From contig CM055611.1 of assembly GCA_029379385.1 (NCBI GenBank), forward strand, positions 20,096,062-20,160,061: DNA of 64,000 nt. Reading direction: 5' to 3'. Position 1 is the stretch's first letter, and the number at the start of each line of letters is the position of its first letter. Made by a program: the position numbers and the translations under genes. Below, one piece after another: positions 48,570 through 60,797 of this stretch. The notes below the pieces were generated by a model. The model was not told where the DNA came from. It saw only the letters and a program-made list of their open reading frames with translations, and did not search any database. Origin of the DNA: Quillaja saponaria. Lineage: Eukaryota; Streptophyta; Magnoliopsida; Fabales; Quillajaceae.

Positions 48570-51500
48570 AGAAAAAAAAAACATCAATAAAGAAATTAGG
48601 AACCCCATATCAACAAAAGTTGTGTCCAAACAACTGTAACAAATTCAAATCATTGATTGAAGTTAGGATCAGAATTTTCTCATGTTTTTAATGATGTGTT
48701 CTTGATTTATAATTTTTCTTTTTTAACTAAATATATTTTGGAAGAAAAGGTTGAGAATCAATAGATAGAAACAGAATCCCTTTCCTGCACAGTTGGTATC
48801 AACTAAACTAAAAATATATTAATATATATGTCGTAGGCAACTGTAAAAATGTATAATAACACTTAGATACCTCTTGTAGATATTCATAAATAAAAAATAA
48901 AAATAAATAAATAAAAGAAAAAAGAATAAAAGAATAAAAGAATAAAAGAATAAACGAAAAAAAAAGTGACTAGTAATTGTACAGCTTTGTAAATTCAAAT
49001 TCAATGAAATAATAATTAAACTTTTATTTTTTTTCTTAAATATTTAACAAATTTTATGACGATTACACATGATCAATATTGTTGATACAAGATTTATTCG
49101 AGCTCCAAGGTCTCTTCAGGTGCTCTAAGATAAACCTACTGCGGGTGATCATCCAAGCTAAGGTGTGGTCCTTCGAGGTAACGGATGGTCGGGAGGTTTA
49201 CTCGTGTGCTTCCTAGCTATGAATTTGGTGAGAAGTGGTAAAGATTTTGAGAGAGAGCTTACCTTCACTTAAGAGAGAGTTCTTATTTATAGAGAAGTCT
49301 TGGACTAATACGGCTAAATTGTTATTGTATTAACAAATATATAAGTCCTAAATTTAAAACTCATGTCTTCAAAAAGTGCTAAACATTTGAAATTCCTAAT
49401 TATCATTTCTTTTGTTTAGTTTTGCTTCTTCTTATTTCTTTTTTCTTCGTACTTAACTTGGACTATTATAATTCCCTAGCTATGAATAGGTGAATTATTA
49501 TCTTTTTAATTATGAGTTTAGTTAATTATTATTTCTTTTTATACACTAGACATGATTGCTATTATTATCTTTTAAATGTGAAGCAGGCACTTCGACATTC
49601 AACTAAATTTATAAAAATAAAAAAATAAAATAAAAACTTTTTATAAATAATTTTGTTAATGTTTTTGAAAGTGGGTTAAACTACTATATTTGTATTTGAT
49701 AATATTTATACTCATCTCAACTCTATTTTTAAATCCTAAACTAGTTGGGGTTGGTTGAATATAAACTTTTTTCTCTATTTTAATCAATTCAATGTATCAT
49801 TTTCCGTGATGTCCATAGCAATCATATCCAAACTACGATAAATGATTTTCTCTCGTTTTCACATCAATTGGTGCAATCTTAACATTATTACGTATATTCT
49901 TATTTCAAATTCCATATTTTCTCATGTCATGCATCTATGTCAACATTTATATTTTAGTCACTCCTATCTTATGTGAATGTTATTTTTTAACTGCCTAACA
50001 TTTGGAGCCAGACAACAGTTATATCTTTCAAAAATTACATTTGATGTCACTTATTAAGTAAGGTTAAAATTGGTCTACTGCATTGTTATGAGAAAAATGA
50101 CTTATATAGAAGAAAAAATTAGAACCCACTGATTATGTGAATTGGAATTTTAATAAAGTAGTTAATTCTTTTATCATGTGTCATTGTATGTAAATTATGT
50201 CTACATAAACATTTTCCTATTTATGATAAAGAAATTATTAATTTTAAAACCATCTACTTTAATTGGATAAAAGAGTAAGCTCGATGTATACAAGACACTT
50301 TGTTAGATGCAAGTGTATCTTTTTTATCTAATAACTAATTTACTTCATGAAATCTTAATCACAATTAAAATAAATTATCTTAATAAATTCATTTTAAATT
50401 ACCAAACAAAATATAATAATGTATAGTTTTTCTTTTTCTCTTGGAGAAATTCAGCAAATTACTATTACTTCAAATCAATTCATTCTTAATTAACAAAATA
50501 ACATCTTACTTTATGCCCTTCATTCCTCAATAATAAGCTAACTTCATGACATGGCTAAACCGAACCCAACACATCAAGTTGACAATTACTAACCTAATTG
50601 ATTATTGAAAAATAATTAAAAGGATAAAAGTAAAGGTCAATTACTATTACTCCAATTCATGTCATCTTATTAAAAAAATTAAAAACAATATTTAAGAAAA
50701 AAATTAAAAACAAATTTCGTGCTTTTATATATAATAACAAGTATTTTATCACATGTGCAACGTCGGTCATCTCTATAAGAATAATTTTTAAAACTTTTTT
50801 TGTCTATGTACGGATGTCGATTTTGAAGTTATATCGATATATTTTTTAATGATAACTTATTGAGATTAATGGTATAACAGAGAGTTCCGAATGGACATAA
50901 AGAAATAATGATTGGAGCATTAGAAAACGAATAAGCAAGAGAAAATTGTAAAATATATAATATATTTGTATATAATTATAAAAAATTATATTAACAAAAA
51001 AAAAAAAAAATTACTATTAAGATTGAAAAAATTTAGATTTTTTTTTTAACTATTGCAATATTATTAAACAAAAATAAATATAATCAATAAAAATAATTAA
51101 CAAAGGCTAATTATGTATATTTAAAATTTATAAAACATGTTTTAAAAAATTTAAAATTTGTACCACATCCATGATTTTCTATATATCCATATTCTTATAT
51201 ATAGTATAAATATTGAAGGTATGACTTATTTTTTTTTTAATATATGACTCTTTAGGGTCAGGTTATTAGGTCGGGACCATCTTGAATGCCTTATTATACT
51301 CAGACCCAAAAATCCAAATTGAACAAAAAAATAAAATTAGTAAATGAAATAAAATCTTTTGGTTCATGGACTTTAATTTCATATACGCAAATTTAAGGAG
51401 CCATCATCTAACTAGCCATGCATTGATAAGGTGGAGTTCATATTTGGACTCCCACCACCACATGGGATCATATCTTCCTTTTGGAATGAAACTGTTGTAA

Positions 51501-53636
51501 AGTAGAATTATTATTATTATTTTGGTAAGAAATGTGCATTAAAAGTTATTAGTTCAAGTTTACATTAGGTAGTAATTCTCTTGGCATCATACAAAGTAGT
51601 ACTGAACATAAATAAACGCATAGCATTATAAATAGATAAATTTCTAATTCTTATTGAAAAGTGTGGTAGAGTTTCACATATTGAAATTTTTGAACAATAC
51701 TCTGCAATCATCAATTAGAGATTATAAAGGATGTGATATAAAAACAACAGTTTGTATAATATAAATAAGAATTAAATATTGTTTTGGTCCTCTAAGAATT
51801 TTCTCAATCAATTCTATCTTTCAAGATTCAAAATTTCTCAATAAAGTTTCATTATTCAATTTATTTGTTATGAATTAACAAAATAACCATACTTGACATA
51901 AAAATAATAAGATAATAAGTTATTTTTATATATTTAAAAAAAATTTCGGTCAATTTATCATAAAATTATGTAGAATTATTTTATTTATGCATAAAATGAG
52001 AATGAGAGAATATAAATTTTTTTAATTATTTAGATTATAAGAAGAAAAAAAATAATTCAACCGTTAAAACCGATCTTGGATAATTTAGTTCATTTGATTT
52101 TACATGATAGTTATATATTACATAAAAGGGACATTAGTATTACTAACTATTTTTATTAATTCTTTTAATTTTTCTAGTTTCTCAACAAGATTACTATCCT
52201 CAAGCTCTGCTGTGACTGAGATGAACTTTCTCAACAATTGTTTGTTCCAAGGTTTAAACTTGTGTTTTCACATTAAGAGTGCAACTCATCTACCATTGCA
52301 CCCAATCATTGTTGGTACCTAACCATATTTTAGGGTCCATGGTACAATTTTCAAATTGACTATAAGTGGTTGAACACTTGAACTTGTATTTTGTAATTAT
52401 TTTGGGTATTTTTGTAATTTAACAATAGACGGAAGTTGGTTTATCAAATAATGTACTCTGGGGTTCTTATTTGTTAATACCAGAAGTTCAGGGAATGGCT
52501 GATTTTTGCAGTTGAACCCCTTAATATTAAAAGCTGTATGGTTTAAGTTAATCAGAACTTTGGCATTCTATATATACCCCTCTGTGTCTTCTCTTCACAA
52601 AAGAGCTGGCATAACGACCATACTGACATAGTGAGAATAGTCATTGGTTAACATATTTTTTTTAATTTTTATTTTTATGTTGGACCATAGAACAAGAAGA
52701 TTCTTACAAATATGCAATGTATTTAAATAAGTTTCGTCCGTACATCAGCTCAAAAAAAGAAAATGGTTAAAGACTATAGTTTCGATCAAACAATGAATAT
52801 ATTCGTTTTTTCGATATTAAGAAATTTTATATTATGAGTTATAAATTAATATAGGATTATTGATGTGATATTTATGTTATAAGGTTAAGTTTAGCACAAG
52901 TGGAGAATATATATATTTATTTTTTTATTTTATTCTTTGTAACAATGCTTTTCCTTAATTTAGAGTATAAAGTGTCACCTCATTTTAAACTAGATTAACC
53001 CATCAAACTCATAATGTTGATTGGTCTGACCATATTCGGTTTAGACTAATTTACACCGATTTTATATATTACTTTACTCTCGAGTTTCAACTAATTGGAG
53101 TTTTCTGGTCTGCCGGTCAGATGGGCAGGGTCTTAAAACACTGCAATGAGTAAATCAAAAATGGATGAGAAAATGAAAGAAGATAAGAGGCTTTAGTACA
53201 AAGTGTAATTCCAATCATTTCTACCTAGAATAAAGAAAGTTGTTTTACAAGACGAGTGTATCTTATCATTGCTATCAAATTAGTGCTTGATACATAGATT
53301 TTCTCCACACTACACAAACTACAAGTTATTGAGCCTTGAGTATGTGATTTTGATTTATTCCATAAACAAATGTGCTTTGATTATCAATTTATTCCATTAA
53401 CAATTTCCTACACGCTTTAAGCCAAAAGTATACAGTACTTTGAACTATGTCTATTCAAGTGCATTACAAATATAGCTATCATAGTCTTTGATTATCAAAT
53501 CTATGTAATATGAACACTTGTATATCTTTTAGAATGAAAAACCTACTACTAGCTAATTAACAGAGATATATAATCTTTTCAAGCTGAACTTGTCAATTTT
53601 TAGTAGTGTAAACAAGCAAAGAAAAACCGCAGGCTT
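48570..53636. other. Intergenic region downstream of the MATE gene
   Basis: AT-rich, no gene recognised. It includes a small (AAAAGAAT) array at about 48920-48955. A less AT-rich stretch at about 49090-49300 (ctccaaggtctcttcaggtg) looks like a retroelement fragment but has no partner in this window. Poly-A/T runs occur, for example near 50998-51012. Confidence 0.5.
48920..48955. repeat. (AAAAGAAT)n microsatellite
   Basis: About four copies of aaaagaat in an A-rich tract, followed by a variant unit (aaacg). Confidence 0.75.
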
Positions 53637-56026
53637 CTACATTGAATCAGATTCAAGTTCTTGTCCAGTCCATTGTCGCATTCGTTCTGATGCTTGTTCT
53701 ACCTGCAAAAATGAAATTTGAATCATAGCAAAAACTGAATTCCCATCTATCTGTATAGTAGCCACTGTGTCATGCTTATTGTTTGTAAACAAACAGATTT
53801 TCAGGCATTTTATATCCCCTGCCTACACTTCTATTGTTGAGTTGGTTATTGAATCAGCAATGGGTGAAATATAGCACTCAAGCTTACCTCACTGTTCCAG
53901 TTGGTTTTGTAAATTATGTACAAAAGTATCAGTGTCTGCAACAGTGTTCCACATATCATTCCAATCCATATACCCTACAACAAAAGTTTCCTTTAGTAAT
54001 ATGAACAATATGGCATGGAAAAAAAAATCATCTTGGATGGAACTTCTGTGCTTCAAGTAGTAATCTGCTATTATCTGATTGCTTTACCTCTACTCTTAAT
54101 TCTGTCTTGTAACCAAGAAGAAACCCTAGAGGGAGCCCGATTATGTAATAACTGAACAAGTTAATGTAAGCTACTAAGGCTTGCCAACCTCCTCCTACAG
54201 CAACTCCTGCAAGGATAGCTCAACCATTACATAACTTCTTATCATAGAGACACAGGGGATCATAACTGTAATGATGAGGATGATGTCTTTACCTGAAATA
54301 ACTGGCTGCACGCTATTAAGAATCATGGTTATGCCAAGAAGGAATGCTAAACGAGAAACCGCCTTTTGCATCTCAACACTGTCAGTAAAGATGATAGCAA
54401 AATGATCTTTGGTGATTAAAATAAGGGCTGCAAAAAAGATCCCGATGAGGAGGGATTCAATCACTGTCACAATCACTGAATACTTAGCTGCTCTAGGATG
54501 TCCTGATCCTAGCTCATTGGAAACTCTTACGCTGAAATGAATGAAAATTTTAATGAGTCATAGAGTAAGTAACCAAAGGAAAATGGTGTTAGACACTTAA
54601 ATGAAAGCTTTACCTTATAGCTGCATTGATCCCTATAAACAACATGCCTTCCCACCCATTTACGTTCATGCTGAAAGAGAAAAAAACAGGACAAACATTA
54701 CGGCATATACTTCAGTGCTATCTAATAAATAAAAAAACTATTTGAAGACCGCCCATTTCTTTATTCCAAGGCTGACTACCATACTTGTAACTTGTGACAG
54801 TTACACGAGGAAGTGAGTTGAAGCAAAGAATTTGTTATTTGTAGCTATGCTCACCAGATTGAAAGGGAACCAACAGCAATTATTGGATTTTCGAGGTGTC
54901 CGGTGAGAACAATTATGGTCATAAAATACCAAATCTCAAGGCAAAGCATAACTGCTGAAGCAATAGACAGTTTCACAAAGGCCCAAAGATCCTTGAAGGC
55001 TAACCATGACAGACCTTTCCACCCATCCTTACACCATCCCACAACATAAACAACCTGAGCAAAAGCAATCCCCCATGCTGAAAGGTCATAGGCTGCAGCA
55101 GCACCACTAGTACCCCAACCAAACACTTTGATGAAGAGATAGAGGACACCGGTGTGTATGAATAAAGCTACAAAACCAAGCCATGCCAGAACTCCAACTT
55201 TGCTTTGTGCCTGCAAGAACTTTTGGGTAGGAAAATTGATGGCTAAAGAAAACATCTGAGGGATAGTTTGAATGGTGAATTTCCCAGCAAGTTCTGCAAT
55301 GTCATCTTCTTGTCCAAGGAGTTTTAGGATTGGAGTGGCGTATAAGTAAAGCGGCATTAGGAAGAAGCAAGTCACCAATAGGATTATCCATGACCGTTGC
55401 ATATAAACTCCAAGCATATCTACTTGCCCAGCACCAAATGCTTGTCCACATAATGTCTCTAGTGCACTTGCCATACCAAGCTACAAATTAATTCCATGGT
55501 TAATAGTCAAAGAATTCATTTAGAACACACACAATAACTACCAAAAATTTTGAAATTTGAAGGCAGAGGACTAAATGCAATGAATAACAGGTTAAAAAAA
55601 AATTTGATAATTCAAGGGTAACATAAAGTAATATATATATATACACATAGAAGGAAGGAAGGAAAGAAGAGATCCCAAATGTTTAGAGAAGCTAACCAAG
55701 AAGCCAAAAGAGAAATTTGCAATGACTGACAGAGAGATTGCCACTGCAGAAAGCTCCACATCTCCAATATGTCCAACAAAGATATTGGTAAAGGAATTAA
55801 TCCCATAATTGCACAAGATATTGAAAGCAATAGGACCTGCAATTGCCCAAAGCTTTGAGGATTCTGCAATACTTATATATTTCACATCCTGAAAATTACT
55901 TATGGGAGGATAATCTCCTGCATTAGTCTCGATTAATGTTGTCGGAGCATGGTGGAGCTCCGCCGTCTCCAAGACAGTAATGCCGCCGTTCATTAATGGC
56001 TTTTCTGAAAAACTCATTGAACCCAT
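53637..56026 (-). CDS. DTX35: MATE efflux transporter, DTX33-35 (DETOXIFICATION) group
   Basis: Multi-pass membrane antiporter of the MATE family, probably tonoplast or plasma membrane. Close relatives move flavonoid-type solutes or anions. Exons in coding order: 55697-56026, 54855-55480, 54614-54670, 54293-54531, 54088-54206, 53888-53974, 53637-53702. They sum to 1524 nt, 507 residues, all in phase, the usual MATE length. The first in-frame ATG (56024-56026) gives [15 protein letters not shown]; upstream sequence is open but has no in-frame ATG. Diagnostic text: [104 protein letters not shown]. These fit the DTX33-35 clade; the exact orthologue is inferred. It ends ELESDSM. Confidence 0.85.
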
Positions 56027-56028
56027 CT

Positions 56029-56097
56029 CTATAGCTCTTCCAGGTGATGATACTGGAGAGGAAGAGCTACTGCTCTCCTCTGCTTTTTTGGCCACAT
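56029..56097 (-). promoter_or_regulatory. Upstream reading frame in MATE leader
   Basis: An ATG at 56095-56097 opens a 22-residue frame (MWPKKQRRAVALPLQYHHLE...) whose TAG ends two bases before the MATE start codon. It is out of frame with the main protein. If transcribed, it would favour re-initiation or repress translation. Confidence 0.45.
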
Positions 56098-56159
56098 TTT
56101 CTAATTTAGTCCCTATTTTTACAGATTTGAGAGAACCCTTTTTTGCTTTCAAGTATTAG

Positions 56160-57057
56160 AATGAAGAAAGATTGAAACTTTAATAATGAAAAAGAAAGAA
56201 AAGGGAAAATTTTTTGAAACCCCAGAAGAAAGAAAAGTTGGATGCTTCTGTTTTCCTTGTTTTCTTTTTTAGATTTTTTCTTATTAATATATATTTTTTT
56301 TTGTTGAAGAATTTATGGTGGCTTTATTGGCTATAATTTAGGTTAGCCGCAGACTGATATCATTGAGAAAGAGAAAGACGACCAAGTCTCCTCCGTTCAC
56401 TACCTGCCAAAAAGTTAGTTATTTGTGTGCTCAATTACAGTTAGTCTGTTTTTCGTTGGGATTCCTAACATCGTATTTAAAGTTGTGACCAGGCAGGATC
56501 TATTTACTTTTGGTCGAGAGTCAACTTTTGTGAAAATTACGTGCCAAAATATCTTTTCAATTTGCAGATGTAGCCCTCATTTCCATTATAATTGGAGAAG
56601 CTAAAGGTTGAGTACACAAATGACAAACCCCTACACAAGTAGAAGTCAACAACACTTTACACTTAGCTCAGTTTTATCATCAATACTCCTATGTTTCATG
56701 ATTTATATCGTTAATTTCACTTGTAAATAATACTTACTAGTTTGATGTATTAAATTTCTTGTATGCAAGTGTACATGATTACTATTACTGAAAATGCATA
56801 TGTCTTAAATTCCCAATTTATTTATTATCCAATTTTCACCCTCTCGTTGAAATGTCATGTTAGCGGTGCCTCTCATGCATCTCATATTGACATCCCAAAA
56901 TATAAAAGGCTCATTTGACTCATCATCTAAGTTAGTATAGTATAATTACATTATATAATATATTAGGCTATATAGTTATATTGTTGTCTTTTCATATTCT
57001 TTTTACTTAATAGTTTTATATTGCTACATAATATAAGAGATGGTCAACAATATAAGG
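56160..57057. other. Upstream region of the MATE gene
   Basis: Probable promoter and intergenic DNA. No gene or defined element was recognised. Confidence 0.5.
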
Positions 57058-57706
57058 TTTGGTTTGATTTGGTAATGTTGTGATTTTTTAAGAAGTGTTG
57101 TGCTCTTATGGCTTTGTTAGAATTGCTTTTAAAAAGTTATAGCAGTAGTGTTTAGTAAAATAATGCAAAAGCTGCACTCAATAAATAGAAGTCATAAATT
57201 AGTACTTGTTAAATTCATTATAAAGTTGTTTCAAATATTTAAATTAACTATAATAGATATTGATAATAAAAAGAGAGATAATTAACTTACTGCATTAATT
57301 AATAAAATGATAAATATGAATTGTTATTGAAAGTTGATGTTATATTAGTCTTTTAAATTTTGAGAGCAGAAGCCAGCTTTTAAAGCTTGGTTTGATAATG
57401 TGTGGTATTTTGAAATGTGTTGTGCTCTCAAGGCTTTCTTAGAATTGCTTTTAAAAAGTTACAACAGTAGTATTTGGTAAAATAATAAAAAGCTGCTCTC
57501 AATAAGTAGAAGTCACAAATTAGTGTTTGGTAAATTCATTGTAAAGTTGTTCTAAAAATTTTAATTGACTATAATATATATTGATAATAAAAAGAGAGAT
57601 AATTAACCTACTGCATTAATTAATAAAAGAATAAATACGAATATTCATTAAAAATTAAGATTATATTAGTCTTTTAAACTTTTGAAAGAATAAGCCAGCT
57701 TTTAAA
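57058..57706. repeat. Tandem direct repeat, two units of about 330 bp
   Basis: Unit 1 starts tttggtttgat at 57058 and unit 2 starts ttggtttgat at 57387. Shared phrases include agaattgcttttaaaaagtt, ttgataataaaaagagag and gccagcttttaaa. The units are clearly diverged, so the duplication is old. The ggtttgat and agagcagaagc phrases are common in plant hAT-like MITEs, so a duplicated MITE is possible. Confidence 0.75.
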
Positions 57707-58335
57707 AATACCCATGACTTTTAAAAGCTCAGAGCAGAAGCACCTCACTTTTTTTTTTTTTTTTTTTTAACAAAATATAAAAAATGGACTTATGCTCTTC
57801 ATATGCATGAGCATCCTCCAAAAGAGCATTATCAAATCAAACTTCAATTTTTATTATTATATTGATATCAAATACGATATAAAAGTTAATTGAATAATTT
57901 TATATTATCTTGTTATTTTTATATGATACGTCAAACGAGAAAAAATTAATCTTTTGAGATAAAATGTTCTAAGGTTTATGATAAAGATGAAACTACCCTC
58001 TTGTGTTGCCAAAACCCAATTGAGCTGAAAAAAGAAAAAGGCATTGTTTTGAAGCACAAGTTTCCTCCTCATTAATTGATCTAATTATGGCCCAAATTCA
58101 GCAATTTGCTTAAGCCACTTTCATAATAACTTGGGCTTAGAAAGAGTTCACAGCCCAACAACTGTAGATTTTATGCTTGACTTTCCAGTAGGTGATGACT
58201 AACCCTAGCTAATGACCCAATTGGAATAATTTTGCCATATGTACCCACCTAGGAAGCAATATGCCAATGTAGAGATTCTCCATCGGCTTATCAGCCGAAA
58301 GGAAAGGAACCTAAACTTAAGTGACAGAATTGAGG
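57707..58335. other. Intergenic region
   Basis: AT-rich spacer with a T run at about 57749-57768. No gene recognised. Confidence 0.5.
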
Positions 58336-58515
58336 GGTTTTGGACAAAAGGGTCCAAATTGTAGGTAAATTTTTTACTTTAATAACCAGAATAGGGTAAA
58401 CTCTGAAATCGCATTTTCAAAAATCAGTTTCTGGGTCCGACTAAGCATGCCATGTCATCCAACGGATCCTACAGCACATACCTCAACAGCAAACACGGCC
58501 ACGTCGGATGTGGCC

Positions 58516-58691
58516 TGAAACCGGCTTTACAAAAGCCGGTTTCACCTAATTTTTGTCCCCACAAGGGCCCCACCGGACGGTACCGCGGGGGACAATTCTT
58601 TGTCTGAAACCGGCTTCTGTAAAGCCTGTTTCAGACTGTTGCAGGCCTAGCCTGCAACGCTGCATCGCTAGGCTGCAGCCTTGCAGCCTAG
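58516..58691. repeat. Cluster of GC-rich perfect and near-perfect hairpins
   Basis: Four inverted repeats follow one another. 58516-58544 has a 13-bp stem (tgaaaccggcttt) and a 3-nt loop. 58602-58636 has a 15-bp stem (gtctgaaaccggctt) with one mismatch and a 5-nt loop. 58641-58655 has a 6-bp stem (gcaggc). 58668-58691 has a 10-bp stem (ctaggctgca). The first two share the gaaaccggctt arm. They lie in the subterminal region of the proposed MULE and may be transposase-binding or secondary-structure elements. Confidence 0.8.
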
Positions 58692-59608
58692 AGATGTAGA
58701 AGCCCCCCCCCCCCTCTTCAATAATCGTAGCACATTTTTCTTCCCTCACAATAAGCAACCTGCCTATAATAATTTCTCCAACCTCTAATAATTTTCTCCT
58801 CCCCTCTATATTACAAGTCCTTCTCCTCCAATAAATGCACACCTTTATATTTCAGATCCTTGAAATTTTTTTCTTTCATGAGTTTTGTAAATTTTTTATG
58901 AGTTTTTGAAAAAAAAATTTAAATATATGATAATTTATAAGTGAGTTTTTGTGAAATATATAATAATTTTTATTGTATGATATTTTTAAAATTTAAAATA
59001 TATAGTAATTTTTTAATTTATAGTATATAATATTTTATAAATTTAAAGTATATGATAATTTTAAAATTTTAAAATTTAAGATTTTTGATAATTTTTTAAT
59101 TTTATCATAAATATTTTTAAAATTCATGATATCTTTTAAATATAAAGTATATGTTAATTTATATATTTATAGTTTATGATATATTTAAATTTTAAAATGT
59201 ATGATAAATTTTAAAGTGTATAATAATTATATGGAATTAAAAATATATGATAAATTTTAAATTTATAGTGTATGACAGTTTTTAAAATTTAAAATTTGGT
59301 ATTTTTAGAATTTAAGATTTTTGATAATTTTTTATTCTATAGTGTATCATAAATATTTTTATTATAGTTTATGATATTTTAAAATTCATGATATTGCAAA
59401 TTTTTAAATTTTACTATATTTTTTTAATTTAAAGTATATAATTTTAAAACTTATTTGAAATGATTTAGTAAAAAGAAAAAAATTTAAATTATTTTAAAAA
59501 TTAATAGAACATACTTATATTAATTAAATACATATTATAAATACTATAATTTATTTAGAAAAACTTGCCACACATTGGCGATAATGAAATAAATATGTGT
59601 GTCATTGT

Positions 59609-60239
59609 TTAACAACATGCTGGCAAAGTCGATGGAAGAAAATTATGAACGAAATCATCATCACAATCACTGTTAGGGTAGTCAGACAAGTTATCATCAC
59701 TCTCATATTGCGCATCAATTTCAACTTCCATCATCGTCAGAGTTCTTAACTCGTCTTGCCGAGCAGCCGCCTCATGCCAGACATGATACTTATCTAGTCT
59801 TCGATTCATCTGGTTAATTTCGGACTTTAGTCTTTCAATCACCTAAGCTATTTCACCTTGTGTTGAACGAGGTAAAGTTGCAGATATCGCTTTTGGGACT
59901 GACAGCTTGTGTAATCTACAATATGATTCCATCTCGCACCTTATCTCCCACCATCTAATGTACTCAGGTTCCTTTGCCCAAACTACCCAATTTTCTTGTG
60001 AGACATTAGTAACTGGTCTGACCATTATATGATCGACAATATTTCGACTATTGGTAGAATATATAGGGACGCATTGAAACTCTCTTTTCGATCCATACCA
60101 TGTAACATCATTCGGATCAGTATACTTGTCTACACGATGAAGACGTTGTCTCGGTGTTAATGGCTCAGGTCTGGTTCTAGTTGATGATCTGTGACCACCA
60201 CAACGTCCATGACAGCCACAATGTGAGCAGGGTTATCTT
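59609..60239 (-). pseudogene. Unrecognised third frame of the MULE-PMD element, broken
   Basis: A single minus-strand frame runs from ATG at about 60239 to the stop at 59609, interrupted by two stops: TAA right after MPR, and TAG at 59843-59845. It would encode about 209 residues. The parts are a Cys/Gly/His-rich start (HCGCHGRCGGHRSSTR); a middle with many tryptophans (DVTWYGSKREFQCVPIYSTN, QENWVVWAKEPEYIRWWEIR); a likely coiled coil (ERLKSEINQMNRRLDKYHVW); and an acidic tail (DNLSDYPNSDCDDDF). The long frame with only two point-stop interruptions points to a former protein gene. I do not recognise the family. It lies downstream of the PMD pseudogene on the same strand, so it could be a third element gene or a separate captured gene. 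Confidence 0.5.
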
Positions 60240-60797
60240 GGCATTTTTACTTGTTATCGAGTATGAGTTTCTAATAAGAAACGGTTGTTTGATGTTTTCA
60301 ACTCTGATGACCAATTTTGTTTATATAAGCAAATATTTCTTGTTATCGTCAAAATAATGTCACTTGAATATATACTGAAGTAATCAAAGATTTAATGCGT
60401 GAGTGTAAAGTAATGTCAGCATGTTTGTTCACACGTAAAGTACTGTCAGCCTGTCCACACGAGTAGTCATTTCATGAAAAGATTGCGTACCTCATTCTAA
60501 TTATTACATGCTTCATTATAAAGTGATGTTAGCATGTATGTTTATTAAAACAATACTTGAATATTTATGTAATAATTTCAGTATTTAAGATAATTAATTA
60601 TTATTAGACAATTGAAAATTTACACCTTGAAGTGGTGGGGGGTTTGGCAAACCCCTACTTGTTTATTAATAAGTAAATTCTAATTTACAAGTATAACTAA
60701 ATTAAAACATAAACCAGAAAGACTCTTCTCATTACAAGTAACAAACACAAAAATTAAAAATTAAAAAACTTAAATAAGGATTTTGGGCAATACTGGT

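Noticed and set aside
58546..58842. 98-codon minus-strand open frame across the hairpin cluster
   Set aside because: It is kept open by GC-rich inverted repeats and a run of 12 C; no domain or plausible protein composition.
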